From contig JAPLZG010000111.1 of assembly GCA_026395155.1 (NCBI GenBank), positions 1 through 13,269 of the forward strand: a stretch of 13,269 bases of DNA, read 5' to 3'. The position numbers and the translations under genes were made by a program. The notes beneath the pieces were generated by a model, which did no database searches, was not told where the DNA came from, and saw only the letters and a list, made by a program, of their open reading frames with translations. This DNA comes from Candidatus Tayloriibacteriota bacterium (GTDB lineage: Bacteria; Patescibacteriota; Minisyncoccia; Phycocordibacterales; GWA1-40-21). Below, one piece after another: positions 6,610 to 12,433 of this stretch (its first letter is position 1; each line of letters starts with the position of its first letter).

Positions 6610-7728
6610 ATGAAAAAGAAAGGGAAGATTAATAAAACAATAGATAAAGAGGGGGAATGGGAGGGGTTCGATGATTGTCCTATATGTCAGGCGATGAAAA
6701 ATGGCAAAGCTAACACTGTGGAGGGTTTAAAAAAGGCTTTTGATGAGGCTAATAAGATTAAAAATAAAGAATTAAAAGATAATATAATTGTGGAAAACGA
6801 TAAAGACAAATTTATAGAAAGAAAGAGAAAAGAAATTAAGCAAGGATTGCGTAATTTTTTAAAAGAAATTAATCATCTTATGACAGCGGATGAAATATTG
6901 GACGAAGTCCTTAATGATGATAATGGTGAAGACTTTGAAGATTTTGTCATATTTTTGGCTCAGGATAGTATGATAGAAGACCCAGACTTAGCTCAAGAAT
7001 TGGCAATGGATTTGTTCAATTATTTTCCACGTAAAACTCTTAAAGGTAAATCACTTGCGGAATTGATGTCCTTCGATGAGCTCAAAAAGATGGAGGATGC
7101 TTTTCAGAATTATAAAAAAGGTTTACCAACTGGTGGTTATAGTTATACTTTGCCTAGTGATTTTGAAAATCCAAAGATGACAATGAAAGTGGCTAATAAA
7201 GATGACCTTTATTATGATGCTATGGAGCAAATAAATATGGGTAGAGTTAAAGAGGCGGAAGAATTTTTGAAAAAAGCTCTTGAACTCGATTCAAATTATG
7301 TTCAGACTTATGTAGGTCTTTCATGTTTGTATGGAAATTTTGGGGGAAGTGAAAAGGCCAAAGAATATATAAAAATTGCTTTTGAGAAAACACAAAAAAA
7401 ATTTCCTAAATGGCCGAAGAAGATGATATGGGGTATTTTGGAGAATCGTGCTTATTTGAGAGCGATGCAATATCAAGCTGATTTATATGCTGATAGTGGT
7501 GAAAAAGAAAAGGCGATTGATCTTTATCGATTGATTTTAAAATTGAATCCCAATGACAATCAAGGAGCGAGATATGTTTTGGCTGGTCTCTATGCTGGGG
7601 TTGATGGTAAAAAGATAAATCAAATGTTTGATAACGGAAATAAAAATCAGGATTGGGATAAACTAGAAAAGTTAGTCAGTATTCAAAATAATAAACATAA
7701 TTTTTGGATAGAACCAAAAGATGAATAG
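6610..7728 (+). CDS. Tetratricopeptide-repeat protein with an N-terminal CPIC motif
   Basis: The N-terminus has DCPICQAM (C23, C26), half of a zinc-binding knuckle. A charged helical region follows, with acidic runs such as DDNGEDFEDF. From ~residue 200 there are TPR-like helix pairs: YYDAMEQINMGRVKEAEEFL then KKALELDSNYVQTYVGLSCL, and AYLRAMQYQADLYADSGEKE then KAIDLYRLILKLNPNDNQGA. TPR regions bind other proteins, so an adaptor role is likely; no catalytic motif is visible. The ATG follows the family H repeat by one base and has no ribosome site. Sharing the same repeat with the pRiA4b-like gene upstream suggests the two were acquired or expanded together. Confidence 0.75.
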   Translation: MKKKGKINKTIDKEGEWEGFDDCPICQAMKNGKANTVEGLKKAFDEANKIKNKELKDNIIVENDKDKFIERKRKEIKQGLRNFLKEINHLMTADEILDEVLNDDNGEDFEDFVIFLAQDSMIEDPDLAQELAMDLFNYFPRKTLKGKSLAELMSFDELKKMEDAFQNYKKGLPTGGYSYTLPSDFENPKMTMKVANKDDLYYDAMEQINMGRVKEAEEFLKKALELDSNYVQTYVGLSCLYGNFGGSEKAKEYIKIAFEKTQKKFPKWPKKMIWGILENRAYLRAMQYQADLYADSGEKEKAIDLYRLILKLNPNDNQGARYVLAGLYAGVDGKKINQMFDNGNKNQDWDKLEKLVSIQNNKHNFWIEPKDE

Positions 7729-7754
7729 AAAAAATTGTTATATATTGTTTAAGT

Positions 7755-7788
7755 AAAAATCATTCGCCTACTTTGGCGAATGATTTTT
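7755..7788 (+). terminator. Bidirectional terminator, family H, copy 3
   Basis: A 14-bp perfect stem (7755-7768 with 7775-7788), loop TACTTT, flanked by A-run and T-run. It has the same ATCATTCGCC/GGCGAATGAT core as 5243 and 6548 but lacks the conserved tail. It follows the TPR gene stop by 26 bases. Confidence 0.85.
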
Positions 7789-7947
7789 TGAATGGATACG
7801 ATGGTTAATGTTGTGAGGTAAGTAAGATCAAGAAGACAAAATTTTAGTTGATAGTAGATATCTTACATATTTATAATGAACCTTATATTTTATAGAAAAA
7901 TTAATACTCCCACTTACAAGTAGTGGATTTTTGTGTTGGAGAAAAAG
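7789..7947. other. Non-coding stretch with no recognised feature
   Basis: No credible gene or strong structure is visible between the TPR-gene terminator and the DnaA-box-like site. The sequence is AT-rich with scattered short near-palindromes only. Confidence 0.5.
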
Positions 7948-7956
7948 TTATCCACA
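7948..7956 (+). promoter_or_regulatory. Single DnaA-box-like site
   Basis: TTATCCACA matches the classical DnaA box exactly. It is alone, with no cluster or AT-rich unwinding region beside it, so it is not evidence for an origin. It lies eight bases before the -35 box of the LexA-box promoter and could modulate it. Confidence 0.35.
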
Positions 7957-7964
7957 GTTTTGTC

Positions 7965-7993
7965 TTGACGGTGAACGAGCGTTCACCTATACT
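7965..7993 (+). promoter_or_regulatory. Near-consensus promoter with a LexA (SOS) box in the spacer
   Basis: TTGACG (7965-7970) and TATACT (7988-7993) are 17 bases apart. The spacer, with the last G of the -35 box, holds the palindrome GGTGAACG-AG-CGTTCACC (7970-7987), which contains GAAC-N4-GTTC, the Gram-positive-type LexA box. A repressor bound here would block polymerase. lexA itself lies about 700 bases downstream, which supports the reading. This is the only such box I found in the window. Confidence 0.75.
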
Positions 7994-8079
7994 TATATAC
8001 ATATAAAAAGCATGTCCTGCGATGATCCGATTTTTTCGAGATTTATTGCAGGGGTCGCAAAATTAAAAGCATTAATTAA

Positions 8080-8156
8080 CCTAATAAAGTTTTCTGGAAG
8101 AAGGTCCGACCTTAAATCTCAAGAAAGGTCGGACCTTGGGGAAGAAAACTTTGAGG
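8080..8156 (+). repeat. Fold-back element E1 upstream of the small ORF
   Basis: The outer stem AAAGTTTTCT (8086-8095) pairs with AGAAAACTTT (8143-8152), and CCT (8080-8082) can pair with AGG (8154-8156). Inside, 13 bp AAGGTCCGACCTT (8101-8113) pair with 8125-8137. Its left end ACCTAATAAAGTTT (8079-8092) is identical to that of element E2 at 8423-8436. Confidence 0.75.
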
Positions 8157-8168
8157 CAAAGAAAAGAT

Positions 8169-8384
8169 ATGAGCAATTATATTTTGGAGAAGAAAATTAG
8201 AAAGGAGTTGAAGAAAGTAAATGATATTATTGATTTGAAAATAATCAAAGGTATGTCATATAAAAGGGAATCACTCAGGCACCGTTTTTTGCTTTTTCGT
8301 TTGGTTGATTTGCACAGAATGCCAAAGTTTCATTCCAACTGGCTTCAAAGATCTATAAATGTTTTGGCGACTTTTGTTTTATAA
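8169..8384 (+). CDS. Small basic helical protein (71 aa), possibly SOS-controlled
   Basis: Starting at ATG 8169, the product contains LEKKIRKELKKVNDIIDLKI followed by IKGMSYKRESLRHRFLLFRL, which reads like a genuine amphipathic helical protein. The last ~20 residues look less convincing. GAGG at 8153-8156 lies 12 bases before the ATG. The frame stays open further upstream to a TTG at 8136, but that start would lie inside element E1. It is the best protein candidate downstream of the LexA-box promoter. It is bracketed by the related fold-back elements E1 and E2. No family is recognised with certainty and no function is assigned. Confidence 0.45.
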   Translation: MSNYILEKKIRKELKKVNDIIDLKIIKGMSYKRESLRHRFLLFRLVDLHRMPKFHSNWLQRSINVLATFVL

Positions 8385-8423
8385 AAAAATTTTATATACA
8401 AATATACGAATTGTGCGAATTTA

Positions 8424-8512
8424 CCTAATAAAGTTTGGACTGATGTAAAATCAAAGATTTTACGGTCCCCCACCAGTACACTGGTGGGGGACGTCAGTCC
8501 AAACTTTATAGG
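8424..8512 (+). repeat. Fold-back element E2: predicted three-way junction
   Basis: A 16-bp perfect outer stem (8428-8443 with 8494-8509), extended by CCT/AGG across one bulged A, encloses two separate hairpins. These are an 8-bp stem (8445-8452 with 8456-8463) and a 13-bp GC-rich stem (8465-8477 with 8480-8492). Only single unpaired bases join the arms. The ends match those of E1. It could be a structured RNA, a mobile repeat or a termination device. Confidence 0.85.
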
Positions 8513-8547
8513 GTGAACGAATGGATACAAATAAATACAAAGACTGG

Positions 8548-8567
8548 ATTCCCGTTTACACGGGAAT
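8548..8567 (+). repeat. Dispersed hairpin repeat ATTCCCGT/ACGGGAAT
   Basis: An 8-bp stem with loop TTAC, in the context TGGATTCCCG...CGGGAATGACA. This phrase is familiar to me as a dispersed non-coding repeat in many bacterial genomes. Confidence 0.6.
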
Positions 8568-8590
8568 GACAAAATAGAAGAAGGGGATGG

Positions 8591-8619
8591 ATTGCCACGG
8601 ATGATTACATCCTCGCAAT
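8591..8619 (+). repeat. Dispersed hairpin repeat ATTGC...GCAAT
   Basis: Outer ATTGC/GCAAT and inner GGATG/CATCC stems around ATTA, with internal mismatches. It belongs to the same style of dispersed repeat (GGATTGCCACG...TCGCAATGAC) as the hairpin 24 bases upstream. Confidence 0.5.
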
Positions 8620-8641
8620 GACCAGAGTCAGGCAGAAAAAC

Positions 8642-8683
8642 CTATAATCTATAATCTAAAATCTAAAATCTGTAATCTAATCA
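8642..8683 (+). repeat. 7-bp tandem array carrying -10 boxes upstream of lexA
   Basis: Successive heptamers CTATAAT, CTATAAT, CTAAAAT, CTAAAAT, CTGTAAT, CTAATCA end two bases before the lexA ATG. Two of them contain TATAAT, so the array may be the lexA promoter region. It is preceded by CAGGCAGAAAAACCTA, a 16-base string that also precedes the array at 11919. Confidence 0.75.
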
Positions 8684-8685
8684 AA

Positions 8686-9252
8686 ATGTTAAACGAATAT
8701 AAAAACAAAATAATTTCTTTTTACAAGGCGAATAAAAGAATGCCAGTTTACACTGAGATTATGAAGCTTGTTGGTTTCAAATCCAAAAACGCCGTTTCAA
8801 AGCTTATTCATAAACTTATAGATGAAGGTGTTCTTGATAAAGATTCAAGCGGACATCTCATACCAAATAAACTTATCGGAGAAGTTCCTCTTCTTGGTCT
8901 TGTTGAAGCTGGCTTTCCGACAGTCGCAGAAGAAAATTTACTCGATACTATGAATATCGACGATTATTTGATTCCTAATAAAGATAATTCATATCTTCTT
9001 GAAGTAAAAGGCGAGTCCATGATAGATGCAGGTATTTGCGAAGGGGATATGGTTATCGCTGAAAGAAAAGGTGAGCCGAAAGATGGTGATATTGTTATTG
9101 CCCTTGTCGATGGTGGTTGGACTATGAAATATTATCGAAAACAAAATGGCAAAGTTTTTCTTGAGCCGGCTAATAAAAATTTCAAGCCAATATATCCAGA
9201 ACATCAGTTTGAAGTCGCTGCGATCGTGAAGGGGGTGATTAGGAAATATTGA
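8686..9252 (+). CDS. lexA: LexA SOS repressor
   Basis: LexA represses DNA-damage genes by binding SOS boxes and cuts itself when activated RecA is present. Residues 1-65 form the winged-helix DNA-binding domain (RMPVYTEIMKLVGFKSKNAV, with SKLIHKLIDEGVL as recognition and wing region). The self-cleavage site is A75-G76 in VEAGFP. The catalytic dyad is S111 in GESM and K148 in WTMKYY. At 188 residues it is slightly shorter than E. coli LexA, as is common outside Proteobacteria. No ribosome site is visible; the start is supported by the domain boundary. A GAAC-N4-GTTC box lies upstream at 7974-7985. The last 96 bases recur at 11694-11789, so the C-terminus may have come with an inserted module. 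Confidence 0.95.
   Translation: MLNEYKNKIISFYKANKRMPVYTEIMKLVGFKSKNAVSKLIHKLIDEGVLDKDSSGHLIPNKLIGEVPLLGLVEAGFPTVAEENLLDTMNIDDYLIPNKDNSYLLEVKGESMIDAGICEGDMVIAERKGEPKDGDIVIALVDGGWTMKYYRKQNGKVFLEPANKNFKPIYPEHQFEVAAIVKGVIRKY
9155..9250 (+). repeat. Direct repeat DR-left (3' end of lexA)
   Basis: It matches 11694-11789 at an offset of 2539 with mismatches only at 9225, 9243 and 9246. The first 70 bases are identical. This copy forms the actual end of lexA; beyond 9250 the two copies use different stop codons. Confidence 0.95.
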
Positions 9253-9271
9253 TTTTAAATAGAATTATTTA

Positions 9272-9280
9272 TGATATAAT
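9272..9280 (+). promoter_or_regulatory. Extended -10 promoter of the R-M gene
   Basis: TGATATAAT is an extended -10 box, with seven A residues between it and the ATG at 9288. No convincing -35 box at normal spacing is seen. The same string TGATATAAT with a seven-base gap occurs before the gene at 12434. Confidence 0.65.
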
Positions 9281-9287
9281 AAAAAAA

Positions 9288-11657
9288 ATGAGTAAAAATG
9301 AGAAAAAAACTGAAAACTTATGTCGTCGCCTATTGATTGATGTTGGTATATTTAATAATAATGATTTTGTTGTTGAAGAACAAAAAAGCGACAGTCCTAT
9401 TATTGAAAAATTATTAAAAAATGCTAGTAAGTCTGGTTCTGGAGTTGGAAGGCCTGAATTTATTATTCGCAAGAAAGATGATAATGAATTTTTATTAGTT
9501 ATTGAATGCAAAGCTGATACTAAATATCATGAATCGAAAAATAAAGATCTTTACAAGGACTATGCTGTTGATGGGGCGCTTTTGTACGGAGTTAATTTAG
9601 CCAGGGCTTTTAATGTTATTGTTGTTGGTATTAGTGGAGAGGATGAAAATAATTCAAAGATTAGCACATATTTATATCCCAAAAATTCCTCCAATTACGT
9701 TGATTTATTAGATGAAAATAATCAAAAAATACAAAAGATATTGAATTGGGATAGATATATTGAAAGAGCAAAATTTGATCCTGCCTTGGCAAAAATACGA
9801 CATTCTGATCTAATGAAATTTTCTCGTGAGCTTCATGACTATATGCGTGATTATGCAAAAATCACAGAGGCTCAGAAACCTTTACTGGTTAGTGGTATTT
9901 TACTTGCCTTAATGGATAAAGGTTTTGAGGTGGCTTATAGAAAATATGAAGGAGAGGAATTAGCTATTGAGACATTTAATTCAATACAAAAAATTATAGA
10001 GAAAGCTGAACTGGGTGATACGCACGAAACAAAAAAGAAAGCTGTGATTAATGCTTTTAGTTTTATTGCTCACCATCCTGAATTACAAAAAATCGACACT
10101 AAAAAAAATGAATCACCTCTTTTGCATATTGTCAGGGATTTACATATTCATGTTCAACCATTTACTAAAGATCATTATGATTTTGACATTATAGGTAATT
10201 TTTACGGAGAATTTATTCGTTATACTGGGGGAGATGGAAAAGGTTTGGGTATTGTGCTCACTCCTAAACATATAACCGACTTATTCGCAGAATTAGCCAA
10301 GCTTGATAAAAATTCAGTCGTGCTTGATATTTGTGCTGGAACTGGAGGTTTTCTTATTTCTGCAATGAAAAAAATGACAGAAAAAGTTTCTGCTGAAGAA
10401 AAAGTAAAAATACTTTCTAATTCTTTAATTGGAATTGAACAAGAACCTCAAATGTTTGCTTTAGCTGTTTCAAATATGATTTTGCGTGGAGATGGAAAAA
10501 CAAATCTTTATCAGGGTTCATGTTTTGATGATTCTTTGTTTGATAAAATAAAAGGTAAGGCAAATGTCGGATTTATGAATCCTCCTTATTCACAAAAAGG
10601 GGATAATCTTCATGAATGGGATTTCATTATTAGAATGTTGGATGGATTAAGTAAAAATTCTACGGGGATAGTAATCGTACCAATGTCTCTTGCTATTGAT
10701 ACTAAACATCCACTTAGAGAAAAACTTTTAAAAGAACACAGATTAGAAGCTGTTATGAGTATGCCAGATGATTTATTTTATCCAGTTGGTACTGTAACTT
10801 GTATTATGGTCTTTACTGCACACACACCACATAATAGTGATGAACATCATGAAACATGGTTTGGATATTGGAAAAATGATGGTTTTAGAAAAGATAAAGT
10901 TTTAGGTAGAATTCCCAAAACTAATATTAGTTGGGAAAATTTAAAAAAGGAATGGTTAACATCTTTTTCAAATAAAAAAGATATACCCGGTTTTTCTGTG
11001 AGAAAAATAGTGAACGAAAAAGATGAGTGGTGTGTGGAAGCGTACCTAGAGACTGATTATTCTTTATTGAAAGCTGAAAATTTTTTGAATTCTGTTTATA
11101 AGTTTTCTGCTAATTTAGTAGAAAATGGTGATTTATCCTTTATTAGAAATGTTTTGTTGAAAAAAAATGATAAAATCTTAAATATAGAAGATAGAAAATG
11201 GAAATGGTGTGTAATTATGGATTTATTTGAAGTTACAGGTACAAAAACAACAAAGAAAGAAATTATACAGGAATCTGGTATCGGTATATATCCTTATGTG
11301 ACTACGCAAGCAACAAATAATGGTGTAGAGGGTTATTATAATTTATTTACAGAAGGTGGTAATGTTATGGTAATTGATTCTGCCGTTAAAGGGTTTTGCT
11401 CTTATCAAGAACAAAATTTTTCTGCAAGTGATCATGTCGAAAAATTATCACCAATGTTTAAATTAAATAAATTTATTGGTTTGTTTCTACAAACAATTAT
11501 AAATTTAGAACAATTTAGATATTCTTATGGTAGAAAATTTAATCAGATAAAAATAAAGGCGACAAAAATTAAACTTCCTGTAGATAAAAATGGAAATCCG
11601 GATTGGCAATTTATGGAAGATTATATAAAGTCTTTACCTGATTCAGTAAGCTTATAA
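9288..11657 (+). CDS. Single-chain restriction-modification enzyme (Type IIG/IIB-like R-M-S fusion)
   Basis: This one polypeptide of 789 residues should both methylate adenine and cut DNA. Residues ~1-150 form a PD-(D/E)xK-type nuclease (GVGRPEFII at 52-60, VIECKAD at 71-77, so E57, E73 and K75 are likely catalytic). Residues ~165-520 form a gamma-class N6-adenine methyltransferase: SAM motif DICAGTGGF (347-355) and catalytic NPPY (431-434), the HsdM layout. Residues ~635-789 form one target-recognition domain ending KIKLPVDKNGNPDWQFMEDY, as in BcgI-like and Type I S proteins. One half-S domain suggests dimer action on DNA. The ATG at 9288 is chosen over a TTG at 9249 inside the lexA end because a promoter lies between them. 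The gene is flanked by the lexA direct repeats. Confidence 0.88.
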   Translation: MSKNEKKTENLCRRLLIDVGIFNNNDFVVEEQKSDSPIIEKLLKNASKSGSGVGRPEFIIRKKDDNEFLLVIECKADTKYHESKNKDLYKDYAVDGALLYGVNLARAFNVIVVGISGEDENNSKISTYLYPKNSSNYVDLLDENNQKIQKILNWDRYIERAKFDPALAKIRHSDLMKFSRELHDYMRDYAKITEAQKPLLVSGILLALMDKGFEVAYRKYEGEELAIETFNSIQKIIEKAELGDTHETKKKAVINAFSFIAHHPELQKIDTKKNESPLLHIVRDLHIHVQPFTKDHYDFDIIGNFYGEFIRYTGGDGKGLGIVLTPKHITDLFAELAKLDKNSVVLDICAGTGGFLISAMKKMTEKVSAEEKVKILSNSLIGIEQEPQMFALAVSNMILRGDGKTNLYQGSCFDDSLFDKIKGKANVGFMNPPYSQKGDNLHEWDFIIRMLDGLSKNSTGIVIVPMSLAIDTKHPLREKLLKEHRLEAVMSMPDDLFYPVGTVTCIMVFTAHTPHNSDEHHETWFGYWKNDGFRKDKVLGRIPKTNISWENLKKEWLTSFSNKKDIPGFSVRKIVNEKDEWCVEAYLETDYSLLKAENFLNSVYKFSANLVENGDLSFIRNVLLKKNDKILNIEDRKWKWCVIMDLFEVTGTKTTKKEIIQESGIGIYPYVTTQATNNGVEGYYNLFTEGGNVMVIDSAVKGFCSYQEQNFSASDHVEKLSPMFKLNKFIGLFLQTIINLEQFRYSYGRKFNQIKIKATKIKLPVDKNGNPDWQFMEDYIKSLPDSVSL

Positions 11658-11680
11658 TTTATAATTCAATAAATAATTCT

Positions 11681-11791
11681 ATGCAAAATTTAATTTTTCT
11701 TGAGCCGGCTAATAAAAATTTCAAGCCAATATATCCAGAACATCAGTTTGAAGTCGCTGCGATTGTGAAGGGGGTGATTAGAAAGTATTAG
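11681..11791 (+). pseudogene. Orphan 3' fragment of lexA
   Basis: The fragment could be read from an ATG at 11681 as MQNLIFLE followed by the exact LexA C-terminus (PANKNFKPIY to VIRKY) and a TAG stop. It lacks the DNA-binding domain, cleavage site and catalytic Ser/Lys, so it is non-functional as LexA. All three differences from the intact copy within the coding part are synonymous (ATC/ATT, AGG/AGA, AAA/AAG), and the stops are TGA versus TAG. It probably represents the original lexA tail left behind by the insertion. Confidence 0.9.
11694..11789 (+). repeat. Direct repeat DR-right
   Basis: The second copy of the lexA tail (see 9155-9250): 93 of 96 bases identical, same orientation, starting 37 bases after the R-M stop codon at 11655-11657. 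Confidence 0.95.
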
Positions 11792-11795
11792 GGGA

Positions 11796-11830
11796 GAATA
11801 TTGAATGTAGAATGTTGAATATAGAATGCC
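11796..11830 (+). repeat. 7-bp tandem array (GAATNNN)
   Basis: Five consecutive heptamers: GAATATT, GAATGTA, GAATGTT, GAATATA, GAATGCC. It begins five bases after the lexA-fragment stop. Confidence 0.75.
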
Positions 11831-11914
11831 TGCCCGACAAAAATTCATTCTGATGAAATTTGGCGGGTTGAATAGGACAATAAAAGAGACTAGGTTCTCC
11901 TGATGGGGCAGGCA
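11827..11914 (+). repeat. Inverted repeat bounding an imperfect hairpin
   Basis: TGCCTGCCC (11827-11835) pairs with GGGCAGGCA (11906-11914). Just inside the left arm there is an imperfect fold-back (CCCGACAAA...ATGAAATTTGGCGGG). No coding potential is seen in this segment. Confidence 0.55.
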
Positions 11915-11918
11915 GAAA

Positions 11919-11953
11919 AACCTAAAACCTAGAACTTAACATCTAGCAACTAG
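11919..11953 (+). repeat. Degenerate 7-bp tandem array
   Basis: Heptamers AACCTAA, AACCTAG, AACTTAA, CATCTAG, CAACTAG. It is preceded by CAGGCAGAAAAACCTA as in the array upstream of lexA. Confidence 0.6.
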
Positions 11954-11964
11954 CGGGGGGTGGA

Positions 11965-11992
11965 TGTCAAAAAACATAGACTATGGTATAAT
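11965..11992 (+). promoter_or_regulatory. Promoter of the SWIB gene
   Basis: TGTCAA (11965-11970) and TATAAT (11987-11992) are separated by 16 bases, and TGG directly before TATAAT makes it an extended -10. Unlike most genes here there is a ~60-base leader, containing a small hairpin (ATCCGC-TTTT-GGTGGAT). Confidence 0.7.
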
Positions 11993-12060
11993 AGACAAGT
12001 TATCATTTAATAGTTAATTAACGCCTAATCCGCTTTTGGTGGATGGCAAAATAAAATAAT

Positions 12061-12312
12061 ATGGCAGAAAAAAAAGTTTCAGCATTTATGCAACCAAAGA
12101 AGTTGAGCCCAGAGCTCGAAGCAATAGTTGGAAAAGGTCCAATGCCTCGTTCTGAGATAGTTAAGAAGATTTGGGTTTATATCAAAGGCAATAATCTTCA
12201 GGATACTAAAGATAAGAGAATGATTAATTGTGATGCTAAGTTAAAGAATATTTTCGGAGACAAGGTTCATATGATGAAGATGGCTGGATTTATTTCTAAG
12301 CATATATCATAA
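12061..12312 (+). CDS. SWIB/MDM2 domain protein
   Basis: The 83-residue product is almost entirely one SWIB domain: FMQPKKLSPELEAIVGKGPM, PRSEIVKKIWVYIKGNNLQD, then KRMINCDAKLKNIFG and a helical end MMKMAGFISKHI. In eukaryotes SWIB domains belong to chromatin remodellers. Stand-alone bacterial versions occur in Chlamydiae and candidate phyla, where a DNA-associated role is suspected but not established. It has its own promoter and ~60-base leader, and a strong terminator follows, so it is a single-gene unit. Start, stop and family are clear. Confidence 0.93.
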   Translation: MAEKKVSAFMQPKKLSPELEAIVGKGPMPRSEIVKKIWVYIKGNNLQDTKDKRMINCDAKLKNIFGDKVHMMKMAGFISKHIS

Positions 12313-12319
12313 GGGGAAA

Positions 12320-12347
12320 GATTCAAGATTCAAGATTCAAGATTCAA
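12320..12347 (+). repeat. 7-bp tandem array (GATTCAA)x4
   Basis: Four perfect copies of GATTCAA followed by GAA, eight bases after the SWIB stop. Confidence 0.85.
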
Positions 12348-12360
12348 GAATACAAAATAG

Positions 12361-12389
12361 CACGGCAAGGGAATACCTTGCCGTGTTTT
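12361..12389 (+). terminator. Intrinsic terminator, repeat family C, copy 2
   Basis: A 10-bp stem with loop GAATA and TTTT, identical over 29 bases to the start of the element at 5171. It should end the SWIB transcript. Confidence 0.88.
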
Positions 12390-12418
12390 GTTGTATTAGT
12401 ATTTTTTAAAGTAATAAT

Positions 12419-12426
12419 GATATAAT
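12419..12426 (+). promoter_or_regulatory. Extended -10 promoter of the last gene
   Basis: The extended -10 TGATATAAT (12418-12426) is followed by seven bases and then the ATG at 12434. No -35 box at normal spacing is seen. Confidence 0.6.
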
Positions 12427-12433
12427 TTCCTAC

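Larger units (their letters stand above)
9155..11789 (+). mobile_element. Putative 2.5-kb restriction-modification module inserted at the 3' end of lexA
   Basis: A single R-M gene lies between two direct copies of the lexA tail. The left copy keeps lexA full length and the right copy is orphaned, as with integrative elements that insert at gene 3' ends and restore the reading frame. The repeating unit is 2539 bp. No integrase or transposase is inside, so the agent would have acted in trans, or the event was homologous recombination with lexA-linked DNA of a relative. Confidence 0.5.

Noticed and set aside
7948..7956. DnaA box as evidence for a replication origin
   Set aside because: It is a single box, without a cluster, dnaA or dnaN, or an unwinding element.
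7931..8200. An 89-aa frame, or 62 aa from the ATG at 8012, directly after the LexA-box promoter
   Set aside because: It starts inside the promoter region or reads through fold-back element E1, its composition looks like translated non-coding DNA, and it overlaps the more protein-like frame at 8169. The short version from 8012 remains a weak possibility as a leader peptide.
8515..8526. GGTGAACGA after E2, resembling half of the LexA box
   Set aside because: The second half-site is absent (GAAC-GAAT-GGAT).
9249..9287. TTG start extending the R-M protein by 13 residues
   Set aside because: It would start inside the lexA end and upstream of the extended -10 promoter at 9272-9280; the ATG at 9288 directly follows that promoter.
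12320..12347. Tandem repeats as a possible CRISPR array
   Set aside because: The units are 7 bp with no spacers, and no cas genes are present.
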